DNA of 64,000 nucleotides from Denitrobaculum tricleocarpae (GTDB taxonomy: Bacteria; Pseudomonadota; Alphaproteobacteria; Kiloniellales; Kiloniellaceae): assembly GCF_007004665.1 (NCBI RefSeq), contig NZ_ML660059.1:248001-312000 (forward strand). Reading direction: 5' to 3'. The position numbers and the translations under genes are program-made. The notes beneath the pieces were generated by a model. The model worked only from the letters and a program-made list of their open reading frames with translations. It had not been told where the DNA came from and made no database searches. Shown one piece after another: positions 53,462 through 63,067 of the stretch (position 1 is the stretch's first letter; every line of letters starts with the position of its first letter).

Positions 53462-55294
53462 ATGGCCAATCGCCAGGACCGCCGGACAGTCACAAAGTCC
53501 CATATGGACAAGGGCGCACAGGCCTTGCGCCGCGGCGACCCCAGGGAGGCCGCCGTCTGGTTCGGAAAGGCCGTTGTCAGCGAACCCAAAAACGCCTCGG
53601 CACACCACAATCTCAGTTGCGCCCTTGCGGACTCCGGCGCTCTGGATCTGGCAATTGTGTCGTCCTGCCGGGCGCTTGAACTCAATCCCAAGCATGACAA
53701 CGCCGTCAAAAGGCTGGGTTCGATCCTCAAGACGCCGGGCCTGACCCTCAATCGGCTCCCCGCCCCGAAAGGCCTACTGGTCGCATTCGGGGTCGCCGAC
53801 ACCGATCACACGACTCTTGGTCCCCTGGCCGCGCAGATGATCCGGCAGAATTCCGCCCTGACTCCGGCCTTTGAGCTGATGGAACAGGAGTCCGCCGATG
53901 CTGCAGCAGAGTGGCTGTGCAGCAAGGCGGGCCTGAAAGCCCTGGGCGAGCCTCTGCTCATTGCGCTGCTGACCAAGACCATCAACCGCGATCTGGTGGT
54001 CGAAAAACTGCTGACCGCCCTGCGCCGCCGTTGCCTCTTGGATCGGCCGGTGTCGGAACTGCCGCCCACGCCGCTTCAGCGCGTGCTTGCGGCTCTGGCG
54101 ATCCAGGGTGCTATCAACGAATTCGTTTTCGCCACCAGCGCCGAAGAAGACCGGACGCTCGATTGCTTGCAACGGGATGTCGAGACCCAGCTGTCGGAGG
54201 GGGGACGCATCGGCGGCGAGGCCTTGCTCTATGCCCTCTACCGGCCACTCAAAGACCTCTCCGCTGCCGGCAAGCTGTTGGAGATCAACCCCAAGAAACT
54301 GCCGGAGCCTCTGCGCCGCGTGGTCGAGTTTACCCTGCGTCAGGACCAGGAGGAGGCCACGCTCAAGGCGGACTTGAAACGGCTGCGGCCCATAGATGCA
54401 GCCGGTTCGACCCACGTCGCCGCCATGTACGAAGAAAACCCCTATCCCCGCTGGCTCTCTATGGATATCCCGGTAGAGGGAAGCTGGACGCGGCAGCTGC
54501 GCGAGACCGTCGGCGAGCTTGCATCCGGCCTGGCCGACACGCCGGAGAACGTCCTCGTGGCCGGCTGCGGCACGGGCCGGCATGCCCTTTACTGCGCTTT
54601 CGGCTATGCGCCGCAAAACGAAACCCTGGCCATTGATCTGAGCACGGCATCCCTAGGCTATGCGATGCGCAAGACCAAGAGCTTCAACGCCCGGAAACTC
54701 TCGTTCCTGCAAGCCGATATCCTCGATCTGGACCTACTTGGGCGCGAGTTCGACATCATCGAATCCGTCGGTGTTCTGCATCACATGGCCGACCCCATGG
54801 CGGGCTGGCGGAAGCTCTGTGCACGCCTGAAACCGGGCGGCGTCATGCGCATCGGCCTTTACCGCGATCTTGGCCGTCAGGACATCCTCGCGGGCCGGGC
54901 CTACGTCCGGGACAAAAAGCTGACCGCAGATCCCGATGGCATCCGGAGATTTCGCCAGGCGCTGATCCGCGACGACGCCGAGCTGGCCGATCAAACCTGG
55001 CGGGACAGCCTGATGGCCACTCCGGACTTCTACAGCGCCAGTGAAGTCCGCGACCTTGTGTTCCACGTTCAGGAGCGCAACTACACTCTCCCCGAGATCG
55101 GAGAGTCCCTCAAGGAGCTCGGCCTGCTCTTCGGCGGGCTGGAAGGACCCCGTTCGCTGAAGACCGCCTTCCGTCAGAAGCACCCGGACCCTGGGGCCCC
55201 ACAAGATCTCGAGGCCTGGTGGGCATTTGAACAGCAGCACCCGGAACTCTTCCGCCGCATGTACGAGTTCTGGTGCATCAAACCCACGGATTAG
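53462..55294 (+). CDS. TPR-repeat SAM-dependent methyltransferase
   Basis: The 610-aa protein has N-terminal TPR units (residues about 15-85: ALRRGDPREAAVWFGKAVV, AHHNLSCALADSGALDLAI), a long helical middle with the signature YEENPYPRW, and a class I methyltransferase domain: NVLVAGCGTGRHALYCAF (SAM-binding GCGTG), LAIDLSTASLGYAMRKTK, DILDLDLLGREFDIIESVGVLHHMADP and LKPGGVMRIGLY. It probably methylates a protein or glycan substrate held by the TPR part; acceptor unknown. GGAGGGGG precedes the ATG. It is 66 bp after pgi. Confidence 0.85.
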   Translation: MANRQDRRTVTKSHMDKGAQALRRGDPREAAVWFGKAVVSEPKNASAHHNLSCALADSGALDLAIVSSCRALELNPKHDNAVKRLGSILKTPGLTLNRLPAPKGLLVAFGVADTDHTTLGPLAAQMIRQNSALTPAFELMEQESADAAAEWLCSKAGLKALGEPLLIALLTKTINRDLVVEKLLTALRRRCLLDRPVSELPPTPLQRVLAALAIQGAINEFVFATSAEEDRTLDCLQRDVETQLSEGGRIGGEALLYALYRPLKDLSAAGKLLEINPKKLPEPLRRVVEFTLRQDQEEATLKADLKRLRPIDAAGSTHVAAMYEENPYPRWLSMDIPVEGSWTRQLRETVGELASGLADTPENVLVAGCGTGRHALYCAFGYAPQNETLAIDLSTASLGYAMRKTKSFNARKLSFLQADILDLDLLGREFDIIESVGVLHHMADPMAGWRKLCARLKPGGVMRIGLYRDLGRQDILAGRAYVRDKKLTADPDGIRRFRQALIRDDAELADQTWRDSLMATPDFYSASEVRDLVFHVQERNYTLPEIGESLKELGLLFGGLEGPRSLKTAFRQKHPDPGAPQDLEAWWAFEQQHPELFRRMYEFWCIKPTD

Positions 55295-55439
55295 GAGCTT
55301 TCACCTTTGTCTTTGAAACGGCGATGATCCTACTTTAGGTTCGCCGCATTCTGAAAAACGCGCACGGAATATGGGCTTTCCACGAAGATCCAGCGTGAAT
55401 TTCCGGCACTATGACGACGATTTGGATTGAGGGATTTCC

Positions 55440-56588
55440 ATGCAGGAACTGACGGACTTCTGGAACACGGTGGTTCAAGTTTGGACACAGGGTTTTCTCG
55501 GGATCGATATTAGCAGGATACTCACGGCCGTTGGGATCCTGACCGTCGCCATCCTCCTGCGCGGCCTCTTTACCAAAATCGTGGTCACGCGCTTGCGGGC
55601 GCTCGTGCGGCGATCCGAAACCTCTATCGACGACCATGCCCTCGATGCGCTTGAAGGACCCCTCAGGCTGGTGCCGGTCGTGATCGGCATCTTCTTCGCC
55701 CTGGAGTCCCTGGAACTGGACGGTCTCGCCCTGACCGTCGGTGTCAACTTTGAGCGTTCGCTGATCGCCTTCGTCATCTTTTGGAGCCTGTTTCGTCTGG
55801 TCGATCCGCTCAGCTTCCTGCTGCATCGCCTCGACAAGATCGTGACCACCATCATGATCGAGTGGCTAGTGAAGGTGATCAAGGGCCTGTTCATCTTTCT
55901 GGGCGCAGCGACGATTCTCGAGATCTGGGGGATCCAGGTGGGACCGATACTGGCCGGTCTCGGGCTCTTCGGCGTCGCCGTGGCGCTTGGCGCGCAAGAC
56001 ATGTTCAAGAACATGATCTCCGGTATTCTGATTATCGCCGAGAAGCGCTTTGGGCGGAATGACTGGATCAAGGTGGACGGCATCGTCGAGGGAACCGTGG
56101 AATCGATCGGCTTTCGTTCCACCCGGATCCGCCGCTTCGACAAAGCACCCGTGCACGTGCCGAACTCCTTCCTCTCCGACAATGCGGTCACAAACTTCTC
56201 AAAGATGACCAACCGCCGGATCTACTGGAAGATTGGTGTCGAATACCACACGACCGCCGAGCAGCTGCGCCGGATCGTAAAGGAAATCGGGGACTACCTG
56301 AGTGATTCGCCGGAGTTTGAATCAAACCCCAGTCGCGCCACCACGCTGATCCATGTGGACAGCTTCAACGACTCCAGCATCGACATCATGCTCTATTGCT
56401 TCACCAAAACCACCAACTGGGGCGAGTGGATGGTGATCAAGGAGAACCTGGCGCTGAAGGTAAAGGAGATCGTCGAGGGCGCCGGAACCGGCTTTGCCTT
56501 CCCAACCACCACGATTCACCTCGAGGGCTTCCCGGGGAAGGATGTGAAAGCAGAGGGCTTGGGCATCGAGGATCCCCAATCGGTCTGA
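55440..56588 (+). CDS. Small-conductance mechanosensitive channel (MscS family)
   Basis: The 382-aa protein has four to five membrane helices and an MscS core: pore helix VGPILAGLGLFGVAVALGAQDMFKNMISGILI, then the beta domain WIKVDGIVEGTVESIGFRSTRIRRFDKAPVHVPNSFLSD. The C-terminal alpha/beta part is complete. Layout resembles YnaI-like channels. It lets solutes out under hypo-osmotic stress. It is unrelated in length to the large channel at 34-36 kb. The ATG at 55440 directly starts the protein. Confidence 0.92.
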   Translation: MQELTDFWNTVVQVWTQGFLGIDISRILTAVGILTVAILLRGLFTKIVVTRLRALVRRSETSIDDHALDALEGPLRLVPVVIGIFFALESLELDGLALTVGVNFERSLIAFVIFWSLFRLVDPLSFLLHRLDKIVTTIMIEWLVKVIKGLFIFLGAATILEIWGIQVGPILAGLGLFGVAVALGAQDMFKNMISGILIIAEKRFGRNDWIKVDGIVEGTVESIGFRSTRIRRFDKAPVHVPNSFLSDNAVTNFSKMTNRRIYWKIGVEYHTTAEQLRRIVKEIGDYLSDSPEFESNPSRATTLIHVDSFNDSSIDIMLYCFTKTTNWGEWMVIKENLALKVKEIVEGAGTGFAFPTTTIHLEGFPGKDVKAEGLGIEDPQSV

Positions 56589-57041
56589 CCAAGCACCGCC
56601 GGAGCCGATGAAAGGCTGCCGGCGTACAGCCGCAAATAATCCTGGCCCGCTCCTTAAACAGCTTTTCGTTTGTAGAAGTAAATGACAAGAATTTTCCACG
56701 CTGGAAGATTGCGGCGGGAACAAGGCAAATCATTGACAAAAGATAAACGCAACTATGTCAATTCAGACCTGATTCTCTACAGTATTCCCGTTCTATGACA
56801 CAGATTCATTAAATCCATGTCCGGCCTTTAGTGTCGATGTGATAATTAGGTGTCATCAAAATTGAAGAATTGATCAAACGGAATTTCATGCCAACTATCG
56901 TTTCGTCAAAGCGCGAAGTGATGAAATGAGCGGCGCATTTCAGACCGGAGCAACCTGATAGCCGGCTTGGCTTTTAACCGGGGTTCGAGCCCAGGGGAAA
57001 GTCCGGCCAAAAAAATTGAAGCGAAACGTTGTGAGGATGAT
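56589..57041. other. A/T-rich gene-free stretch
   Basis: This 453-bp region is more A/T-rich than its surroundings. ATTGACA (56732-56738) and TGTCAAT (56756-56762) form a 7-bp inverted repeat with 17-bp spacing, the left arm including a perfect -35 hexamer TTGACA. No gene is seen; it must hold the promoter of the small gene at 57042. Confidence 0.5.
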
Positions 57042-57347
57042 ATGACCGCAGAGATTGAATGGGTAACGGGCGTTTTACGGGTTGGCCGGAGCTTTGAGGA
57101 GCACGGCGATCCCTATGACTTTTCCTGCACCATTAACCGCCGCGGCGATTGCGCAGAACTGATCGGCGGAAACGGCACGATCACGCCGCAGATCTGGCGC
57201 GACGTAAAGGAAGCACTGGTGGCACAGGGCGTGACACACGCCCAATGGGACCGCCTTAACAACACGCCACGCTCAATCGTGGCAAACAGCACCAACCAGC
57301 TCTCCATTCAACCCAGCGACATCCAACACTACACACTGAATAGCTAG
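57042..57347 (+). CDS. Small hypothetical protein
   Basis: The 101-aa product (MTAEIEWVTGVLRVGRSFEEHG at the start, then NRRGDCAELIGGNGTITPQIWRDVKEALVAQGVTHAQWDRLNNTPRSI) resembles no family I know. It has no signal peptide or membrane helix and reads as a soluble alpha/beta protein. GAGGATGAT directly before the ATG is a good ribosome-binding site and codon use looks coding. A frame from 56967 adds 25 residues of poor quality. The location after an A/T-rich region, alone before a convergent tag gene, leaves open horizontal origin. Confidence 0.65.
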   Translation: MTAEIEWVTGVLRVGRSFEEHGDPYDFSCTINRRGDCAELIGGNGTITPQIWRDVKEALVAQGVTHAQWDRLNNTPRSIVANSTNQLSIQPSDIQHYTLNS

Positions 57348-57479
57348 AGCCGCGTCAGATAAGACGCATGGCGCTCACGTGGTGGAACTGACGGTCCTCA
57401 TGATTCGGAGAGCCGCCATAAACGGCAGGCGTGTCGGTTCCACTATTCAAAAGATCAGGACTCCAGGTCTCAAAGGCTT

Positions 57480-58073
57480 TTAGAGGACCTGATCGTAGCG
57501 GAAGCAATCCACCGTGTGATCGTTGACCATTCCGGTCGCCTGCATGAAAGCATAGCAGATCGTTGGTCCGACAAAGCGGAAACCCTTCTTCTTCAGGGCT
57601 TTCGACAAAGCCTGCGACTCAGCCGTCTCGGCGGGAACCTCGGAGAGGTCCCGCCAGCGGTTGACGATCGGCTTGCCGTCGACGAAGGACCAGATGAATT
57701 TCGAGAAGGCACCGCCGTCAGCTTGAGCAGTCCCGTCCTCCATCATCTCCAGCCAGGCCTGCGCGTTGCCGATGGTCGCCGCGATCTTGGCGCGGTTGCG
57801 CACGATCCCCGGGTTCTCCATCAGCGCGGCGACCTTATCGGATCCGTAACCGGCAATGATCTCAGGATCGAACTTGTCGAAGGCTTCACGATAGCCCTCG
57901 CGTTTCCTCAACACGGTGATCCAGGACAATCCGGCCTGCGCTCCCTCCAGGATCAGCATCTCGAACAGCATGCGGTCGTCATAGACCGGAACACCCCATT
58001 CCTGGTCATGGTAGTCGATGTAAAGCTGTTCCGCGCCGACCCAGCCGCAGCGACTTTGCTGACCGTCACTCAT
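57480..58073 (-). CDS. tag: DNA-3-methyladenine glycosylase I
   Basis: The 197-aa protein is a Tag homologue that excises 3-methyladenine from alkylated DNA. The zinc ligands are visible: Cys in SRCGWVG, His in YIDYHDQEWG, and His plus Cys in MVNDHTVDCFRY. The base-binding Glu lies in MLFEMLILEGAQAGLSW. AGAGAAC precedes the ATG. Length is normal. It is a single gene between the small hypothetical gene and a divergent small membrane protein gene. Confidence 0.95.
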   Translation of the reverse strand: MSDGQQSRCGWVGAEQLYIDYHDQEWGVPVYDDRMLFEMLILEGAQAGLSWITVLRKREGYREAFDKFDPEIIAGYGSDKVAALMENPGIVRNRAKIAATIGNAQAWLEMMEDGTAQADGGAFSKFIWSFVDGKPIVNRWRDLSEVPAETAESQALSKALKKKGFRFVGPTICYAFMQATGMVNDHTVDCFRYDQVL

Positions 58074-58396
58074 TTTGTTCTCTTTTTGTTTTGTTTTTGT
58101 GCTTTTCCCACACTATACCGCTCGCCTCGCGGACACCACCGATTTCCGGATTACGGTCCCAGGGCCTGTTGAGGTTCGCGGAAAGCCGCGGCCGGGCAAC
58201 CACACCTTCTGCTAGAATAGCCGCGACGCAGACACCCTATCTGATCGAGCGCTTTTGAAACACATGGCGGCGCTTGAAGCCGCCCAGGCCACCGCCTTCG
58301 CCGGTCACGCGAAAGGTCAGGCGCAGCTATCTGAGCGCGAGATCTTTACGATTTTGAAACCTTATGGCGGCTACCTTGTCGGTAAGTGGAAATTCC

Positions 58397-58825
58397 ATGC
58401 ATCGGGCCAGGGAGGCAAGTGTGCAAGCATCGACGGCAGCTCAAGCGGTAAACACGGCGCGCGACTACAAGCGTAAAGCTGATTCAAGCCCGAACAACGA
58501 TAACGCCGAGTTCTTCCTTTCGCACTACTTCCGACGCATCGATCCCAAAGTCGCGGACTCCTTCACCGACGAGCAGCGCGCGGCCATCAAAACCATGTTT
58601 TCAAACCGGGACGTCGCAACGCACCACAGCCTGGAAGTCCGCCGCACACTCTCCTTCGGGCGCAAGCGCTTCTATCTGATCTTCCTGCTTGGGCGGGAAC
58701 GCCGGGCTTACGAACGGAACGGTCGCTCCAGAAGCATTTCCCAGCGGCTCAATCTCTTCTTTTACCTTGCTGTCACGACCGCCTGGCTGGTGCCTGGCTT
58801 CCTTCTGGCAAAAGCGATTGGCTGA
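58397..58825 (+). CDS. Small membrane protein of unknown function
   Basis: The 142-aa product has a soluble part with NAEFFLSHYFRRIDPKVADSFTDEQRAAIKTMF, then TLSFGRKRFYLIFLLGRERR and one C-terminal helix (LNLFFYLAVTTAWLVPGFLLA). The SHYFRRIDP...FT-EQ--AI---F pattern occurs in uncharacterised alphaproteobacterial proteins. No enzyme motif is seen. ATG 58397 with GTGGAAA upstream is preferred; ATG 58364 lacks a ribosome-binding site. It converges with the EAL gene, stops 13 bp apart. Confidence 0.72.
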   Translation: MHRAREASVQASTAAQAVNTARDYKRKADSSPNNDNAEFFLSHYFRRIDPKVADSFTDEQRAAIKTMFSNRDVATHHSLEVRRTLSFGRKRFYLIFLLGRERRAYERNGRSRSISQRLNLFFYLAVTTAWLVPGFLLAKAIG

Positions 58826-58838
58826 AACCCCCGAAGCA

Positions 58839-60119
58839 TCAATGTGATGCGTTCCTTGCGATCAGTGTCGCAAGCTCTGCAGCGGGCAGGGCAGGGCTGA
58901 AATAATAGCCCTGATAGCTGTCGCACCCCAGAGCACGCAGCGTGTCGTATTGTTCGGCGCGCTCGACGCCCTCCGCCAGGACCGTCAAGCCCAGCCCCTG
59001 GCCCATCTCCACGATCGCCCTGAGACCTTCCATGCGGTTATGCGCCGCGCCGAGACCGGAGACGAAAGACCGGTCGATTTTGACCTTCTCGACAGGAAGC
59101 CGGCGCAGCAGTGACAGCGTCGCGTAGCCGGTACCCAAGTCGTCGAGTGCCAGACTCACGCCAAGATCGAGGATCGGCTTCAGGCGTTGGGATACCTCGT
59201 CCGGATCACTTGGATCGGATGTCTCGGTCAACTCGATTTCGATCTGGCCGGGGCTGACGCCGGAGTCCGTGATGATCTCGACGATCCGCTCGACCTGCGA
59301 CTCATGCTGCACCTGGGCCAGGGAGAGATTGACCGCGCAGCGGACCGGCGGCAGGCCCTGATTGGCCCAGTCGGCCGCCTGCGCGCAGGCTGTCTCAAGC
59401 ACCCATTCGCCGATGCGCGTGATGGTTCCGCTCGCTTCCGCTGCGGGAATGATGCTGCCCGGAAGCTCGAGGTTTCCACTCTCTCCGGCGAGCCGGACAA
59501 GCGCCTCAACACCGATCACCCGTCCGGTGGAAACTTCGATCTGCGGCTGGTAATGCAGCCGGAGCTGTCCCTTTTTCAGCGCCAGTTCCAGGTCTTCGAG
59601 CTCCATGAGGGGATGATTGGCCGTCGCACCGGCCTCGGCTGCCACGATCCCGAACGCTGCTTCATCGGCTTGGGCGAGACGGGTGGAGTCCGGGTCCTTC
59701 GCGCCGGGACGGCCCGCCTTCTTCGCGGCCCTGGCTGCGGCACTCAGCAAGCCATCCGGGTCTTGTGCCGTATCGGGATATACAGCGACACCGGCGCCCG
59801 AAAAACGATGGCTTTCATCCAGGGCCGCAACGATTTGCGCGGCAAAAGCCAGCGCGTCGTCAGCCTCGAAACAGTCTTCGGCGATGGCCGCGACAGCGCT
59901 GTAGTCGACACAGCACGCCGCACGCAGATTAGCAAAGCGGGTCGCCAGATCCGTCGCAATCCTCTGCATCTCCTGCGCTGAATTGCCGTCGGCGGCAAAA
60001 TAAAACACCGCGAGACCGGACTCTCCGCGCTGTGCCGCCTGAAGCGAAGCCACAAGGTGATCGTGGAACAACAGACTGCCGGGCAAAGGCCGCCGCGGTC
60101 GCTTACGCCGCTCAGTCAT
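58839..60119 (-). CDS. EAL-domain cyclic-di-GMP phosphodiesterase with degenerate N-terminal domain
   Basis: The 426-aa protein has an N-terminal region (about 1-165) that looks like a GGDEF fold without its motif, then an EAL domain. Catalytic residues appear intact: GVEALVRL (EAL Glu), CAVNLSLAQ (Asn), IEIELTETSDP (Glu), LALDDLGTGYATLSLLRRLP (Asp-Asp), VEKVKIDRSF (Lys), AEGVE and SYQGYYFSP. It should hydrolyse c-di-GMP in the cytoplasm. No membrane segment is present. ATG 60119 starts a basic tail MTERRKRPRRPLPG. Confidence 0.9.
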   Translation of the reverse strand: MTERRKRPRRPLPGSLLFHDHLVASLQAAQRGESGLAVFYFAADGNSAQEMQRIATDLATRFANLRAACCVDYSAVAAIAEDCFEADDALAFAAQIVAALDESHRFSGAGVAVYPDTAQDPDGLLSAAARAAKKAGRPGAKDPDSTRLAQADEAAFGIVAAEAGATANHPLMELEDLELALKKGQLRLHYQPQIEVSTGRVIGVEALVRLAGESGNLELPGSIIPAAEASGTITRIGEWVLETACAQAADWANQGLPPVRCAVNLSLAQVQHESQVERIVEIITDSGVSPGQIEIELTETSDPSDPDEVSQRLKPILDLGVSLALDDLGTGYATLSLLRRLPVEKVKIDRSFVSGLGAAHNRMEGLRAIVEMGQGLGLTVLAEGVERAEQYDTLRALGCDSYQGYYFSPALPAAELATLIARNASH

Positions 60120-60501
60120 GTGATGGAGATGAGCAAATCAGACACCCCGAGGGACCTCGTGGTGCGGTCATGAAATGACCGGTCGCGGACTAACAAAGGA
60201 ATTCCACTTCAACGCCGTTAATGATGATCTGCAATGCTAGAGACGGACTCGAAACCCCACCGACGAACTCTACCAAGCAGCGTAATATCTTTAGACTACC
60301 ATACTTTCCCGAAAAAAACGCTTTGCGTATACAGCAAGAGTCCACTCATCTCTCGCGAAAGCAACGAGAAAATGAATCAGTCTCTATTTCATCAAGTTAG
60401 AGACCAATTCACTCTCTCCATACTCGCACACAAAGTTTATTTCTCCCGCCTGAGAAGATCTGTTTCTGTTGCGGAACGTTCATCCAGAGCGAGATTTGGC
60501 T
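60120..60501. other. A/T-rich gene-free stretch between EAL gene and hldE
   Basis: This 382-bp gap contains the EAL promoter and the end of the hldE transcript. GGTCAT-GAA-ATGACC (60166-60180) is an inverted repeat 46 bp upstream of the EAL start, possibly regulatory. A 135-codon plus-strand frame crosses this region but its second half lies opposite hldE, so it is not called. Confidence 0.45.
60166..60180. promoter_or_regulatory. Inverted repeat upstream of the EAL gene
   Basis: GGTCAT and ATGACC are perfect 6-bp arms around GAA. Location, 47-61 bp before the EAL start, would suit an operator overlapping its promoter. No regulator is identified. Confidence 0.35.
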
Positions 60502-62013
60502 TTACCGCTTGTCTGCGAGCCGGTTCAGGGTCGCTGTCGTCGAATGCCCGGCTTCGAGTTGCGCCAAAACCAGTTGTCCGCCGTAAGCCTGCACTTCCTT
60601 TGCGCCCACCACCTCATCAGCCGCATAATCAGCACCCTTGACCAATACGTCCGGGCGCAGAGCCTCAATCAGCTCAAGAGGCGTATCCTCGCCAAAAACC
60701 ACGACACGATCGACGTCCTCCAGCGACGCCAGCACCACAGCGCGCGCCGTCTCCGCCTGGACCGGCCGCGTGGGCCCCTTCAGGCGGGCAACAGATGCAT
60801 CGCTGTTCAATCCGACGACAAGGCGGTCACAGGCAGCCCGGGCCTGGCGCAGCAATGAGATATGGCCCGGATGCAGCAGATCGAAGCAGCCGTTGGTAAA
60901 ACCGACCTTGAAACCGGCCTGGCGCCAGCGCGCGACCTGATCGAGCAGGAGATCATGATCGACGAACTTGGCCTCTGCCTGGGAGAGCCGAGAGGCGTGG
61001 ATTTCCTGGCGGATCTCCAGGGCTTCCGCGACCGCCGTCCCGGTCTTGCCGACCACAATACCCGCCGCAATGTTGGCCAGGCCGGCCGCATCCTTGAGTT
61101 CGATCCCCGCGGCAAGGGCGGCACCCAGCAGCGCTACGACCGTATCGCCGGCCCCCGAGACATCGAAAACCTCGCGCGCCCGCGCAGGCAGATGGGTCAC
61201 ATCGCCATCGGCCAGGACCAGGGACATCCCTTCTTCGCTTCGGGTCGCCAGCACGCCACCGAGGCCGGCGATTTCCGTCAGGCTGCGGCAGGCCGCGACA
61301 ATTTGAGCATCCCCCTGCAGGCTCTGCCCCCCCTGCACGCCGTCACCTAAGGCTTGCGCGAGTTCCCGCCGGTTTGGGGTGACCAGCGCGGCACCGCGGT
61401 AGCAGCCGTAGTCCACAGCCTTGGGATCTACGATGACCGGACAGTCCAGGGCGTTGGCCCGGGCAATCAGCCGCGCAATCAGATCAGCCGGTAAAACCCC
61501 CTTTCCGTAGTCGGAGAGGATCAGTGCGCCTACGTCTTTAAGGGCCTCTTCAGCTTCGGCGAGGAGTTTCTCCTTGGTGGCCTGCGCCATTTCAAACGAG
61601 GTTTCCCGATCGGCGCGCAGAAGCTGCTGGCCGGTGGCGATGTAGCGCTCCTTGATCGTTGTCGTGCGCGCTTCGTCGGCGAGAAGATGGATCCACCCCG
61701 GGTCCGCACTTTCGCGCTCGACCAGTTGCCGCACCTCCTGTCCCGCGGCGTCCTGACCCACGACCGCGAAGAAGAGCGTTTTCGCCCCGACAGCGGAGAG
61801 GTTGCGCAGGACATTACCGGCGCCGCCCAGCATCGTCACCTCGCGCTCCAGCCGCAGAACCGGGATCGGCGCTTCCGGCGATACCCGGTCAACCGCACCA
61901 TAGAGAAAGCGGTCGAGCATAACGTCGCCGACGACCATGACCGCCGCGCCGTCCAGCCGGTCGACAAGGGCGAGCAGGTCCGCCGGCGCGGTCTGTGTCA
62001 TCTCCTCAGCCAT
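60502..62013 (-). CDS. hldE: Bifunctional heptose 7-phosphate kinase / heptose 1-phosphate adenylyltransferase
   Basis: The 503-aa protein makes ADP-glycero-manno-heptose for LPS inner core. The N-terminal ribokinase-type domain (about 10-330) shows VMVVGDVMLDRFLYG, GGAGNVLRNL, LILSDYGKGVL and the anion-hole DVSGAGDTVVA. The C-terminal nucleotidyltransferase domain (about 365-500) has GFTNGCFDLLHPGH with HPGH. ATG 62013 overlaps the gmhA stop (ATGGCTGA), so translation is coupled; a frame reaching 62067 would run back into gmhA. The phosphatase GmhB is not in this window. Confidence 0.95.
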   Translation of the reverse strand: MAEEMTQTAPADLLALVDRLDGAAVMVVGDVMLDRFLYGAVDRVSPEAPIPVLRLEREVTMLGGAGNVLRNLSAVGAKTLFFAVVGQDAAGQEVRQLVERESADPGWIHLLADEARTTTIKERYIATGQQLLRADRETSFEMAQATKEKLLAEAEEALKDVGALILSDYGKGVLPADLIARLIARANALDCPVIVDPKAVDYGCYRGAALVTPNRRELAQALGDGVQGGQSLQGDAQIVAACRSLTEIAGLGGVLATRSEEGMSLVLADGDVTHLPARAREVFDVSGAGDTVVALLGAALAAGIELKDAAGLANIAAGIVVGKTGTAVAEALEIRQEIHASRLSQAEAKFVDHDLLLDQVARWRQAGFKVGFTNGCFDLLHPGHISLLRQARAACDRLVVGLNSDASVARLKGPTRPVQAETARAVVLASLEDVDRVVVFGEDTPLELIEALRPDVLVKGADYAADEVVGAKEVQAYGGQLVLAQLEAGHSTTATLNRLADKR

Positions 62014-62617
62014 GGCCCTGCACCAGACCGAGAGACTTCTCAAGCGCGCCGCAGAGCATCTGGCCAAGCATGATGTGCATCTCCTGGATGCGGGCGGTGG
62101 TTCTGGAAGGTACGATCAGCAGCGGGTCGGCAAGCCCGGCGAGCTGACCGCCATCTCCGCCTGACAAAGCGGCGGCAATCAGCCCCTGGTCCCGTGCGGC
62201 TTCCAGGCCCCGGATGACATTGCGGCTGCGGCCGGAGGTCGAGATGCCGACGGCCACATCGCCCGGCCGGCCCAGGGCGGCGACCTGCCGGGCGAAAAGC
62301 TCCTCGAAACCCATGTCATTGCCGATGGCAGTCAGGGCCGAGGTATCCGTGGTCAGGGCAATCGCGGCAATCGGCGCGCGGTCCGTGACATAGCGCACCG
62401 TCAATTCGGTCGCGATGTGCTGCGCATCCGAAGCCGAACCGCCGTTCCCGAAGAAAAGAATTTTGCCGCCGCCCTCGATTGCCTTGATCGAAGCCTCCAG
62501 CAGCTGCTGGAAGGGCGCCATCAGCGCCCGTTCCGTCGCGGCCGCGACGTCTTTATGTTCCGCGAATTCCGCCGCGTAAAAATCCGGCAGATCCAAGTTC
62601 TCTCCCACCAACGACAT
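62006..62617 (-). CDS. gmhA: Phosphoheptose isomerase (SIS domain)
   Basis: The 203-aa protein converts sedoheptulose 7-phosphate to glycero-manno-heptose 7-phosphate, the first heptose step. Motifs: GGKILFFGNGGSASDAQHIATELTVRY, LTTDTSALTAIGNDMGFEELFARQV and GISTSGRSRNVIRGLEAA. AGGA lies before the ATG at 62617; the open frame extends to 62959 with sequence unlike the family. It overlaps hldE by eight bases and forms an operon with it. Confidence 0.95.
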   Translation of the reverse strand: MSLVGENLDLPDFYAAEFAEHKDVAAATERALMAPFQQLLEASIKAIEGGGKILFFGNGGSASDAQHIATELTVRYVTDRAPIAAIALTTDTSALTAIGNDMGFEELFARQVAALGRPGDVAVGISTSGRSRNVIRGLEAARDQGLIAAALSGGDGGQLAGLADPLLIVPSRTTARIQEMHIMLGQMLCGALEKSLGLVQGHG

Positions 62618-63067
62618 AGGGGTTCCTGTTTCTTGAATGCGATGCCCCGGAAGCCCCGTCCCGGGTACAACAAACTGAGTCTGCGCGCACTTTAGGTCAT
62701 GGCCTCGTAAACTGCGATGCTCTTGAGGCCCTGCCGGGCATTTTTTTGACCGTAACAAAGCGGCGCGGGATCTGCGTGATGCGCAAGAACCGGCTGCATT
62801 CGATCTGCGGCCACGACCCAACCCTCTCAGGTGGTGTGAGGACTGCGGGCCGGGAAAAGGGCCCGTCCCCAAGCGGCAGCCCGCAGCCTGCAGAAAAGCC
62901 GGAACACCCGTGTCTGGACCAAAATACAACAACTTCTCAACCACCCGCCATAAGAGCAAATTCCGGATTTCAGTCCGGGATGGTTAACTCTTTCTCAAGA
63001 GCCCGCCCCCTAGACTGTCAGCCAGCGAAACTCAGGACGAGCTCGTTCAAGAGAGGCGAACCACTTG
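62618..63067. other. Gene-free divergent region
   Basis: This 450-bp gap between gmhA and the last gene holds both promoters. Minus-strand frame continues upstream of gmhA but is Arg/Ser/Gly-rich and not protein-like. Nothing else is recognised. Confidence 0.45.

Noticed and set aside
60234-60641. A 135-codon plus-strand frame before hldE
   Set aside because: Its second half is opposite the hldE 3' end and the first half has no domain or ribosome-binding site.
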